Assembly (NCBI GenBank): GCA_900074885.1
Contig: FJUW01000011.1
Span: 186,001-250,000, forward strand
Source of the DNA: Rhynchosporium graminicola
Taxonomy: Eukaryota; Ascomycota; Leotiomycetes; Helotiales; Ploettnerulaceae
Length of the DNA stretch: 64,000 bases
Direction: 5' to 3'
A program made the position numbers and the translations under genes. This document shows positions 34,294 through 45,067 of the stretch, piece after piece; positions within the stretch are counted from its first letter, which is position 1, and every line of letters begins with the position of its first letter. Below the pieces are notes generated by a model that searched no databases, was not told where the DNA came from, and was given only the letters and a program-made list of their open reading frames with translations.

Positions 34294-35400
34294 TTGTCAC
34301 AAGGGGAATTCCACCAATGGACCTGACTCGAACGAAATCTTTCATTAGTAATCGTTAGATCTTGCCAAGGGTACAGTTTGACTAGCTATCGGATGCTGAC
34401 ATGGTGTGTTTCAAGTGATCTGGTTCTAGCGAAGAGACAATTCGTCCCTTTTATCCGGAAGCGAGATGGGTCGTCGAAGTAAGCTCGCGGGCCGTCCATC
34501 CCGCAACTCTCCTCAAGCCTCCGAACAAGATGGGATAAGTAGAAGCTCACTGCCCGGTTCTGCCGCTTCAAAATACGTGGGCAGAAACAAAGCGGTGAGT
34601 ATAGACTTCATCTCAAGGACCACCTTAAAGCATATTTTTGCAGCATAATTTATGCTTAAATTAGACTTTGAACTATGATCTCGAGAATCACGAAATCTTT
34701 TCTTATTTCCTTCCTAGAGATTGTGAAGTTACGATGTCAAGTTGGCCGTATCTCGTCTAATAAAAAGTCAGTAACAGAGCACACGTTTCGCCACATGACA
34801 TGGAACCTGTTCATCTTCATTAATTCGGAGGCGAAGGCTGTACACAATCTGCATCAAGCCTTGCGGACCTGCACGCCTGAATTCCCATCACCATTCCAAT
34901 CCCGATCACCCATTTGTCGCGTTTCATACATTCCGGTCGGTACTCGGCCTTCGCTTCTCTTCCTCCGTGAACCACACATTCCCAGATTGGGACGCGGCGC
35001 ACATGAAGGTGCTGCATGTATATTGCAATCTTGAGATCTTGGGACCGTGTATAACGTCACTTGATTCAATGGAAGGGTCAGTCGCCCTCATCTCGGAAAT
35101 GGGTAGGGCATTCGCACCAATGGTATTTGAAGTTGCGCTGCTGAGGCAGTGGGTTGATTGGTTAAGCGAGAGTCGAGACCTGGAATCGATGAGATAAATG
35201 ACTTATTCTTGGCAAAAGTACTTCGCAATTGTACAATCTGATCAGGGGTGAGGAGAACTTGCTGAACTATCAATCCATAGCTGATGGTGCGGTGGGATAG
35301 CGTGGTGGTGATGTGCTGGATATATAAAGTGCTCTCTCTTTGAAATACCGATCCTCTGTTCTTTATCAAATTGCGTATCCATTGTATCGATCCTTCCACG
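34294..35400. other. Intergenic, upstream region of the AA9 gene
   Basis: Several short overlapping ORFs (34466-35197 plus, 34820-35414 minus) have no domain and no consistent frame, and I treat them as chance. The last 100 bp contain the AA9 promoter. Confidence 0.5.
35321..35327 (+). promoter_or_regulatory. TATA box of the AA9 gene
   Basis: TATATAA lies about 80 bp before the ATG at 35401, in a pyrimidine-containing leader (GCTCTCTCTTTG). The spacing fits a short 5' UTR. Confidence 0.55.
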
Positions 35401-36598
35401 ATGAAGTCCTTCACTCCCGTTCTCGCCGGGCTCTCGGTTTTGGCAAGTCAAGCGTCAGCTCATTGTAAGAATCCAATCATCTTCAGATCTTTGACGATAC
35501 GAGACTCACACGATGAAGACATTTTTAACCAGATTACCTATGGCGGAACCAAGTACCCCATCTACCAGTACATCAGGCAGAATACCAATATGAACTCTCC
35601 CGTGACAGACTTGACTTCCACCGATCTGAGGTAAAAGGAATGCACCCTTGGGTATCATGCTCAACTAATAACTTTAGATGCAACCAGGGAGGTCAAATAG
35701 GTGGCAATACTGCAACTCTCCCAGTGGTAGCTGGAGGCTCTTTCACGTTCACAACTGATACTCCTGTCTATCATAATGGTCCGCTCTCCATGTAAGTTCA
35801 CCCAATAAGCCCTACCTTTTACGACACTAATCGTCGCTAACCCATCGAAGTTACATGGCAAAGGCACCGAGTACCGCCGCGAGTTTCGACGGCTCGGGAC
35901 AAGTTTGGTTCAAGATCCAAGACGTAGGCCCAACTTTTGGCGCAGGTGGAGCAGTAACATGGCCACTCGCTCGTATGTTCTTCATCAAACATGCATACAT
36001 GAATACTGCTAAGTTCTGGTTTAGAAAGCTACACCTACACAATCCCCAAGTCACTGCCAAATGGTGAATACTTGCTCCGCATCCAGCAGATCGGAATCCA
36101 CAACCCATGGCCCGGTGGAATTCCCCAATTCTACCTGTCCTGTGCTCAGATCAGCGTGACTGGTGGTGGAAGCGGTACTCCAGGCCCGTTGGTTTCCATT
36201 CCAGGTTTTATCAAGGGTGACGAGTCAGGATATACCGCCAACATCTACTCGAACTTCAACAGCTACACCGTGCCTGGACCAGCAGTCTGGTCCGACGGTA
36301 ACTCTGGTGGTGGAGGAAGCCCTGCTCCAGTTACCACTTCTGTAGCACCTGCTGTGACAACTTCGAAGCCTGTGGTGAGTAGATTTCGTCCAAATTACTC
36401 TGTGAAGTTTTTCTTTACTGATTTTTTTAGGCCGGTACAACGACTACCGCTGCTGCACCTGTCACAACTTCAGCAACTACTGGACCGTTGGCTCAGAGGT
36501 ATGCCCAATGCGGAGGTGCGAGCTGGACTGGCCCAACTGCTTGTGTAAGCCCATACACTTGCAAGTTCTCCAACTCCAACTACTCCCAGTGCTTGTAA
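35401..36598 (+). CDS. AA9 lytic polysaccharide monooxygenase with CBM1
   Basis: Copper-dependent enzyme that oxidatively cleaves cellulose outside the cell. Six exons: 35401-35464, 35519-35630, 35678-35791, 35851-35972, 36025-36374 and 36431-36598, giving 309 residues. The signal peptide ends SQASA, so mature His1 (His21, [15 protein letters not shown]) starts the copper brace. The second brace His is His91 in PVYHNGP and the axial Tyr is Tyr174 in PQFYLSC, all present. A Thr/Ser/Pro linker (about 240-272) leads to a complete C-terminal CBM1 with YAQCGG, TGPTAC, YTC and YSQCL. The last intron lies in the linker just before the CBM1, suggesting a modular origin. Intact, with no RIP damage, 1.1 kb from the small MULE. 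Confidence 0.95.
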
Positions 36599-37385
36599 AC
36601 TACCGATGGACGGGTGCGGGTAATTGGGTGAGGTAAATGAGGTGCAAGTTTTCAACATTTATGTGACGACTAACTCGGTGGTTTGGTGGTCTGGTGGTTT
36701 GGTGTTGTACATAGATATTTACATTCTCCGTGTAAATCCGTAGCAATGGATCGCATATCGGCTGTAATTATTTATGCATCCTTGAGATTTGATGCGAAAA
36801 GAAACTGTCACAGGGCGAAGCAGTACAGTAAGAGTGAGGTAACCATCAACAATGCCAGCCTGTGAGAAAGATTCAAATTGACACTACCAATAACTGGAAT
36901 TTGTGACCATAATATATATCGAGGGAAAAAGAACTCCTTTGGAATTTTCAGGGGATCCAGTGTGTAAGGGGGATTGAAACATGGTGCGAAGACGTCAACG
37001 GACGCGAGAAATTAGAGACATCAAAACGAGGTCACTGGACGTACTCACTTCGCACATACAATAACACATCATGTCCATTTAAATATTCGCCGTTGAGGGA
37101 TGAGAAAAGGCGGGGAATTGTATATTGAGAAATTTTTGTTTCTTTACTTGCATTTCGAGGAGCAAGCATTAACTTCTATCAATCGCAACCGATCAACTAG
37201 CAATTCTCGCTAGTTGCATACCAACACGACACTAAGCTTTCTGTACCTGTACAAGGGGCTCCACCAAGCCATCACTTGGCTTCAAACTTTCGTCGCGAGG
37301 TGTACACAGAGTCGTCTGCAGGTCCACGACCCACAGAACCCATCACCCTCATCTACCATTTCAATCCGCTACTTATGTTCGTCTT
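36599..37385. other. Intergenic, convergent 3' ends of AA9 and membrane protein genes
   Basis: No gene seen. Includes a GGTGGTTTGGTGGTCTGGTGG imperfect repeat near 36680-36700. Confidence 0.5.
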
Positions 37386-38104
37386 TCAAGACAAAGCTGG
37401 ACTTCCCTTCCGCTCATAAGCCGCAATCTGCTTCTTTTGGGCCAACGCACTCCAAGCTACTGTACCAAGCACGATCACCTGCAATGGGATGATTACAACA
37501 GTAAGATATAGCGCGGTCTTACTCTCTTTGCACAGAGTACTCCAGTGTGGTTGCACGTCCATATCGATGGATGCCCATTGGCAAGACCAGCTCTGGAGGG
37601 AATAGTTGGTCTCCGAGGCATTGACGCCATAGAAGAAAGACGTTGCGACCAGTGACACGACGAGAGAGACGGTTGGAGAGAGGTATGAGATGCCAGTAGA
37701 AAGCAAGTTGATCTTCTTGATCTGGACGCATATATTAGATCTTGTCTCGGTAAAAGAAGGGGAGAAGGACACACAGCTGGAACTTTGGTAGCGATCAAGA
37801 AAGTTATGCTAGATAGCATAATGATTGTTCCGCAAGTGACAAGTGCAACAGTGGGTCTGAGATCAAAATCGCGGGGCCATAATGCGATGGGGAATCCTGA
37901 GCCTAGTGTTGTCTTATTGTATACCCCGAGGGTATCGCCAGCAGTTCCGACTATCGTAACAGATAAGAGGAGAGCCAAGACTGTCAGACCCAGCCCGACA
38001 GATTCGACCGCACGAAAAGCACCACTTTTCTGAGGCCTCGCAACAGGAACATCAAACTCCTGGAAATCGGATTGCATTTCAGGCTTGCTGGAAGTGACAG
38101 ACAT
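37386..38104 (-). CDS. Four-helix integral membrane protein (MARVEL-like), unknown function
   Basis: Two exons on the minus strand (38104-37775 and 37721-37386) joined across a 53-bp intron (GTGTGT...CAG) that keeps the frame, giving 221 residues. Hydrophilic N-terminus of about 30 residues, then four hydrophobic helices near residues 33-57, 85-108, 116-142 and 186-208. A short extracellular-type loop with Asn-x-Thr/Ser sites and two Cys residues lies between helices 3 and 4. This layout is like fungal MARVEL-type or tetraspan membrane proteins, but I cannot assign a family firmly. The long 203-codon frame through the intron is a read-through artefact, because the second exon only makes sense in the other frame. 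Confidence 0.75.
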
Positions 38105-41100
38105 TGTGAAGTCTATATAAAAAACGTTTTATGAAAGGAACGATATGATTGTATGAAAGAATAGAAAAATTGGATCGACAGTTCGGAAACTCTATTGCAT
38201 GAAGAAAGGGAAACGAAACTTAGATGTACTTCTAAAATGGACCACATAGGCGCTGATCATGGCCATAAATAGGAGCTTTTGATATGTCCAGCCCTTCATC
38301 AACGAAATGCCAGTGAGATCCCCCTGAAGATAATGCAGGAACGTCTCGTTGCCGCCTCCTGTTATATCATTGTTCCCCTTCCCGCTCCTGCACCTTAAGA
38401 TAGCCATGCTCGTTGTTTGAATTCATCCAATCGAATGTCTTTGAGGAGGTTGGAGGTGACGGGAGAGGGCATGGCGGCGGCTGATTGGAGATCTGCTTGG
38501 TTGATGACTTTCGCTTACGGGTGCGATAGTAACCTGATTGGACGGTTTATTTTGGGCAGCGCTTCGTTGCATTGGCAGCCCGGGCGGCTACGAAACTCCG
38601 AATAGGAACAACTGTTGAGTTTGACGATTCTGACTGGAGCAAAATGGCTTTTCTCTGCAGGTAAGACGGATGTGATACAAAAGTTGTCCTTGGCAGGATC
38701 GAAGATATATGAACCTGTGGCAGTTCACGTCCGCGCTAGCATGTGAGTGAGTGCACCTCATACTACAGAGAGAAAAGATAGTATATTGAGGCCATGCGTG
38801 TGCGTGTTTGAGTAGATGGGCCTATCTCATTATGTTTTGATCGGTGGGTATTATCATGATGCTCGACCTGTTTTGTGCCCAGATCATCCAGGTAAAGCGA
38901 AAACTAAGCCTGGCCGTTTACTCTGCTATGCATTGGAGGCTGCAGGTGACAGTTCATGTCGTTTCATCTAGCAATTTAACCCTCGTCTTGTTCTGGCGAA
39001 AGGAGAAACTACAGGCTTCGCAATGCGATCAGCTGTTCCCACAGCACAACTTCGCCAGACATCTGGAGAGCTTCCTTTGCCTTGAATAGCTCCGTTCTGT
39101 CTCAATGTTCGCCATCCATTCGTCGTTTGTTTCGATGAAACCGTACCACTAGGGGTAGAAACATTGAGCTAGTCGCTCATCCTTTAGTCATGTGATATAC
39201 CTCGTGGTCTCAGGCGCTCACGCAGGCTTGAAGCCGTCACTTGCAAATTTCAGCTTCGATTTTTCCTTGATCGTTTTCGTCGGCTGTATAAATATCGCTC
39301 CGTTCTGTGACTATATACAGAAAAGAAGTACTTGTGTGTCAAGCGCAGGTTCAAGGAATTCTGACGTATCATATCAAAGTTCTTGTTCTTGTTTGGAACT
39401 TACACGTTGGATAGCTTTACACTCTTACAGCAGACTCTGCAAACACTGCAGTTTTTTAGGACATCCATGAATTAACGTCTCCTCCGTTTGTTAGATCTAG
39501 CGAAATTTCGAGGTACCCTTGGTAGTTCATTATCTGCCAAAGGCTGTTTACCAACTTTCATCAGGAGAAGAAATACCTGAACAGCGGCTCTGACTAGTAA
39601 TAGTGAAGCACATTCTCACATCACTTCATCCTACCATGCTTCATGCACATACAAGCTCATTCTGCGACAGCAAAAGCTTTGGCAACATGGAATCCGCAGC
39701 TGACGAGAAAGCATTCGGCGCGACCTTTCTTGATGCTTGTTGGGCGGACGGGAAGGTCCTCATTCATGGAGTGATCACTAGCGGATGACTCTCTCATAAA
39801 AACCTTCAATGAACCTCCTGTTGCGGCAACAGGCAGCAGCTTTGAGCCGGGATTTGTTGATATTGTATCAGCAGTTTTCGGTGCCGGAGCATGCACTACG
39901 CAAGATTCGTTGGACGCCTTACCTGGGGAAATGGTACAACAGAACGTGGCCGTAGTTCGTTTTTTCTTAGTTCACGGACTTGGTCCTAACACGACTGTCC
40001 CTTATGGGCAGCCAGTATTTCGGCAGGCAGTTCTTGCGCAACAGTTTCGTCTTCTCCGGACTTAGCAGGACCAGAGGTCGAGTCTGAATATCCGGCGTGT
40101 TAGTGGAGGGGTTAAGCTGCAGACCTGTCAGACCAACGCTTATAGCGCGAACTACCATGTTGGATTCAAAGTCCGTGTTCGTTGCGATTTTGACACTTTG
40201 TTTGTAGCAGCCAGGAACTTGTCGATGCGACGACAAGAGTAGCGGCTGAATGATATACAGAGCACTTCATGTCATATTGAGATATAACTATGTAGACTTG
40301 GTATTTATTGATCATCGCGGAGAAGCGTTTCGATTTTCATGCTTGGACGAAAGTAAAGCATGGCTGGTCAACAAAGCAAGCACTATTCTGTATTTCCTAT
40401 GTGCGTCATTGAGAAACTCCAACGGAATTAACATATTCGACATACACTCAAGGTCGACAAGGTCAAGGCCAACCTCAACATCAACCTCGCGGAAGCTGCT
40501 TTGACACATGCGATTATTAAAGGTTTCTTCGTCGACTGTTCGTTGTAGACAATCGATGTTTGCCTCTGTCTCCAATCATAGCTGATTTTCGATCAGAAGA
40601 AGCCATAACTACGTGGAAATAGATGGATAGAGGGTTTTGTAAAAAAGGCTGCGAATTTCTGCGCAACTGATAGTCTATGGAAGACCTGCAACATAGTAGG
40701 ACAAATCAGCACCCACCAAGGCAAAGTACACATGTGAAGTCTTGCCAGGAGCCTGATCATGGGCATCGGCCTGGCCCTCGTCGCCAGCTCGAGGGCTTTG
40801 ACCTCAGAAATAACGCCACTGGTCAAGGAAACCTTTGGCCCAGGGTGGCATATATTCATGCCATTGTATAGCTGGGTGGACTTCACAAGAATAATCCATG
40901 CATTATATCTTCTTTCAATTCACGATTGGCGACTTGCTCCGTCTTCACAATTGAGGCAGTGCTAACAGCGGCATCGGAGCTCAGGTTTGCAGTCCTCGAA
41001 CATAGAATCATGGCTCGGCCGGGAGCCACTAGTGGTCCCAATGGTCGGTCGGCTTGGGTAACGCTTGCACCTAGGAGGAACTGGTCTGTACCCTTGATCG

Positions 41101-42739
41101 AGCCAACAATTTCTCATTCGGAGTCCGTAGCGGGATCAATCGGGATAAAGGGATATTCTGGTTGACTTGCACGCCAGACTTCTCTCTCTGCTCAGAGTAT
41201 GGTCGTTTAGAAGTGACAGGATCTAGGATCTTTAGCTGAGTCTATTGAAAAGAACCGTACGAATTTTACGGTGTCTTCGGCCCTGTGATATTAGAATAGA
41301 AGTATGATCCGGGAGGTCGTCCTCCACTCAAGTTCTAACCATGGTCCTCAACCTACCCCATTTAGTCCTTGAGGACTACGTCAGAACAGTTCAACAGACA
41401 TTCCGTATGTTTTCTGATGCTTCTCCTATTCGGAACCTGTCAGGCGCCCGCTCATGCGCGAAAGCTCCTCCCGAGAATTAGCTGCGCTAGAGATGCAGTA
41501 GCCAAAAATCCGATCTTTCTTTTGACATCCAGACTATTCGGGATTCCTAAACTAGCTGAGCACTTGCTGCCAAATAATGATTTCGGGACCAAACGTGGCT
41601 TGAGGGCTCGGATCTATTGAAATGTGAGGCGACGTTTCAGCACCCAGCTCATCGCCTTTCCTTTTTAATTTCGCAGTAGAGAGCTAAAAAAGAGGAGGCT
41701 CAGGGATCACCTCAATTGAAGGAAGTGACGGCTGACGATTTTGAGTTGCGGGACGCATGTAGGAAGTTTGATAAGATCCGAGAGTAGATCTTCCGCGGGA
41801 CGCTTGAAAAATAACAGGCAAACCTTCATTTGAACAAAGTACATGAAGCTTGACTAGGACTCCAAGAGCCGGATCAATACAGGTAAAAATACTATCTAAA
41901 CGTTATGACTTCAAACAGACCGAGTGAATTATGATTTCAGAATCTAATCGCCCATTTATCAACGGAGATGATGCCCGAAGACTCCTTGTTGGATGCTTCA
42001 AGTGCTCAATATACAACCACCAGATCACTGGCATCGATGCAGAGATCACCAAGTTCGCACGATCCCAAGCAGGGAAATTCAGCAGACCGATGCATCTGTG
42101 ACTCGCATCAAGCGTCACTGCTTCAAGCAAATATCTGTCATTTTTCATCCCGTTAGCCTCACTTGGACCCTGTGTAGATTAATGCCTCCTCCCGCACAGG
42201 CACTAGAGTGGTGTTATCTACGCCGTGGTTCACGCTAAGGAGTTCACGACAAAAGCAACTTTCTCACTGATTGAGTACTCAATTTCGCCAATAGCACCTC
42301 TCAGATCGCGAGTCAAACGTCTTCTTGGGCAATAACTTATCTAGCTGGCACCATTTTGAAGCCTTGTTGCGTTCTGTCACTCCAAATATTGAAGGGATTA
42401 CTGAAGCACAATGCTGGTCAGATTATCCTCGGCACGTTATGGTGCACAGTATCAAGAAACATATTATAAAAAGAAATCTCCGCTATTCGTGGCTAGACTT
42501 CCTCCGATCTCTAAGCCTCGCGTCTGTCACCGTCTGTGTGTACTTTAGCTCGTCTGCCTCCAAGTCCATATTCGTACTACTTCAGGCTGTGGTCTTTTCA
42601 ACGACGACGACCAGATCAATCCTACCGCTAGCGACACTCACGCCTCCTGCGGGATGGGAGGCTTATATCCAACATCATCCACTACAGTTCTCAATTTCGA
42701 TCTTCTTCGGGTTGCAGCTCGTCAAGTCCGGACTTCAAA
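38105..42739. other. 4.6-kb interval without a recognisable gene
   Basis: Short ORFs of 60-100 codons overlap on both strands with no domain, no consistent splice pattern and no repeats. Pieces around 39600-39790 and 40750-41165 look mildly coding-like, but they are broken by stops in every frame. It may hold decayed genes, non-coding RNA or the distant promoter of the receptor gene. Confidence 0.5.
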
Positions 42740-45067
42740 ATGCACATCCGACGATTAATCGCCCTGTCATGTATGACTGCCGCTTTCGTGAGAGCCGCGG
42801 ACCTCAATATCACCTACCTGGCAAGCCTGCTCGACCAGACTCCTCCATGCGGTGTGAGTGCAATTGTGAATGAGTTCGCTCTATTGATGCTAACATAAAG
42901 AAGGTTGGATGTTTAACTACATTATTAGCCGAGATGCCTTTTGGTCTACCTGACCCCGGTGCGATTTGCCTCAATGAGACACTCGAGGCTACCGCTGCTG
43001 CGTGCGTTTTCGCCCGATGCGATTTCGACGGTCAGAAACGTAAGCTGTGCCCAAGTCAGGCTGCAACCAATTCTAATGAGAAAGTAGAGTTTGCGAACGT
43101 CAAGAGAAAATTTTGCGTTGGGATTCCGATCCAGAATCGAGCGTGGGCAGTGACCATTGTGGGGATATTATTTGCTTCAATCTCTGTTGTAGCAATGGCT
43201 TTACGAGTCTACTCCCGTTACTCGATAGTCCACATCCTAGGCGTCGATGATTGGCTTGCATGTGCTGCAGTTATCTTGCTGATACCATACACGGTCATCA
43301 ACATATACAGTTTGTGTTTCGATTCCCTCCAAAGCGCCTGCTGACTTGCATGCTAGACGGACAAATCAACGGGTACGGTCGACATTTCTGGGACCTGGAT
43401 CCCGCCAAAGTCCAAAACATGTTGCAGGTTCGAAAATCTCGAAGAACAAACAAGTATCGCAATTGACAGGTGGTCCAGATGTTCTACGTATCCGAGCTGC
43501 TATACATCACTACACTTACACTTGTCAAATCATCGATCCTGGTGTTTTATGTAAACAAGCTGCCACTTTCGACGCACATCCACTAACTTGAAACAGTTCC
43601 GTGTTTTTCCATCACAACGTTTCCGTATCATTAATCTCATGACCTTGTGTGTTGTTGTTATGACCGGTCTGGCTATATTCTTATGTTTCGTGTTTCAATG
43701 TACCCCTATTTGTAAGTTCCAATCCTCGAAACGAGCCTTGAGATATATCTAATGTAGGTTCTAGATGGACTCTGGAACCCACAACTGAAGCCTCAGTGTC
43801 TAAATATCAACACTCTTGCCTATACAAGCGGAGCTATGTCGGTTGCGTTAGATCTGATAATTCTGATTCTTCCTTTGCCCGCGATTGTTCATTTGAAGAT
43901 GCGTCTGAAGGTGAAATTGAGCTTGTGTTTTATGTTCGGCCTTGGAAGCTTGTAGGTCTTCACGCCCATGAAATGAGCTGTTCAGACTAATCTTTGATTC
44001 AGGGCCTGTATCACAGCTGGGATTCGACTGAAATATATTGTAGTAGCCTCCACGCTTGCTGACCCAATCTGTAAGACTCGCATGACCGAAGTCTAGATAT
44101 CTGACACTAATCCATGGGACTGATAGTTCACCCGATCACAGGAGACGATATTATGCCCGCGTTATGGAGCTTTGTCGAAATATGCGTGGCTTTGATTTGT
44201 TCTTGCCTTCCGGCATTGCGAGCTCTTCTATCCCGTTGGTTCCCATCCATCTTCGATCTGACTTTCAGATCGAACCCCGAAGACATAGAAACACCGCTCT
44301 CAAGGAAGACCGAATTAGCACATTACCACACTTCACAAGGGACGGCCGAGAGGACCAAGACTACGTTCATCGAGAAAGACGGGCCTTCATACAACAAACA
44401 CTCCCGAGTAGACTCCATGGCTCCGTCTAGAGCCTCGTTCAAATCGTCCGTCATCTTCCCTCTCGGTCTTTCAAACGAATTTCCGTCGACACACCCATCG
44501 CATGGCTGCAAAGACTCCGAGACCTACACTGCGCGAGTTTCGATCCCGCCGCATGGCCGCAGAGACTCTGACACCTACACCGCGCGGGTTGTTTCGATCC
44601 AACAGAGCATGCACACCCAAATGGAACCACTCTCCGAAGAAATCCCCGAAACCAAAGTTTGGATAAATCCCTGCTTCGATGACCAAGGCAACCCAATGGA
44701 GTCACCGAATGCAGTGGAAACGACGTTTTCGTCGTCGCAGAGCCGGATTAGTCTAGCGGGTAGCGAGATGAGTGATTTCAGCCTGTGGGCATTGGAGGGG
44801 CCTAGAGCTAGTGATGAAGTCAGAGCGGAGGAGAGACGAGAGTTTGTTTACAGAGTTGCGGAGTTGACTAGCGTGGAGGAGCTTAAGAGGAGGGCTCAAG
44901 AGAAGAGGGTCAGTGAGGCTTTGTGCGTAGCTGGAAGGGGATCGGTCGTGGAACCAGTTGGGGTGGCCAATCCAACAAGGAACACCAGGAATGGGAGGAT
45001 GCACAGGGATGGATTCCAGAGAATCTCGACGCCCATGCCGCCGGAGATAGGTTCGAATATGTTCTGA
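42740..45067 (+). CDS. CFEM-domain PTH11-like seven-helix receptor
   Basis: Putative plasma-membrane receptor of the fungal PTH11/rhodopsin-like class. Eight exons: 42740-42853, 42904-43309, 43357-43427, 43470-43550, 43597-43711, 43765-43951, 44003-44070 and 44127-45067, giving 660 residues. A signal peptide ends near VRAA. A CFEM-like region follows (PPCGVGCLTTLL to AACVFARC). Then come about seven hydrophobic helices, with LGVDDWLAC, SELLYITTLTLVKSSILVFY, CTPIYGLWNP and a final helix at WSFVEICVALICSCLPALRA. A cytosolic tail of about 280 residues is rich in Ser, Thr and Glu. Two of the eight CFEM cysteines (third and fourth) are absent. Exon 3 ends at a weak GTTCGA donor, so that border is the least certain. 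Confidence 0.85.

Noticed and set aside
37493..38104. 203-codon uninterrupted minus-strand ORF as the complete membrane protein
   Set aside because: The frame runs through a clear 53-bp intron. Only splicing gives the third and fourth hydrophobic helices.
39997..41620. Chain of ORFs of 60-97 codons on both strands as a spliced gene
   Set aside because: No set of splice sites joins them into a recognisable protein and no motif was found.
42325..42873. 182-codon plus-strand ORF overlapping the start of the CFEM receptor
   Set aside because: It overlaps exon 1 of the receptor in another frame and shows no domain. The receptor frame explains the signal peptide and cysteines.
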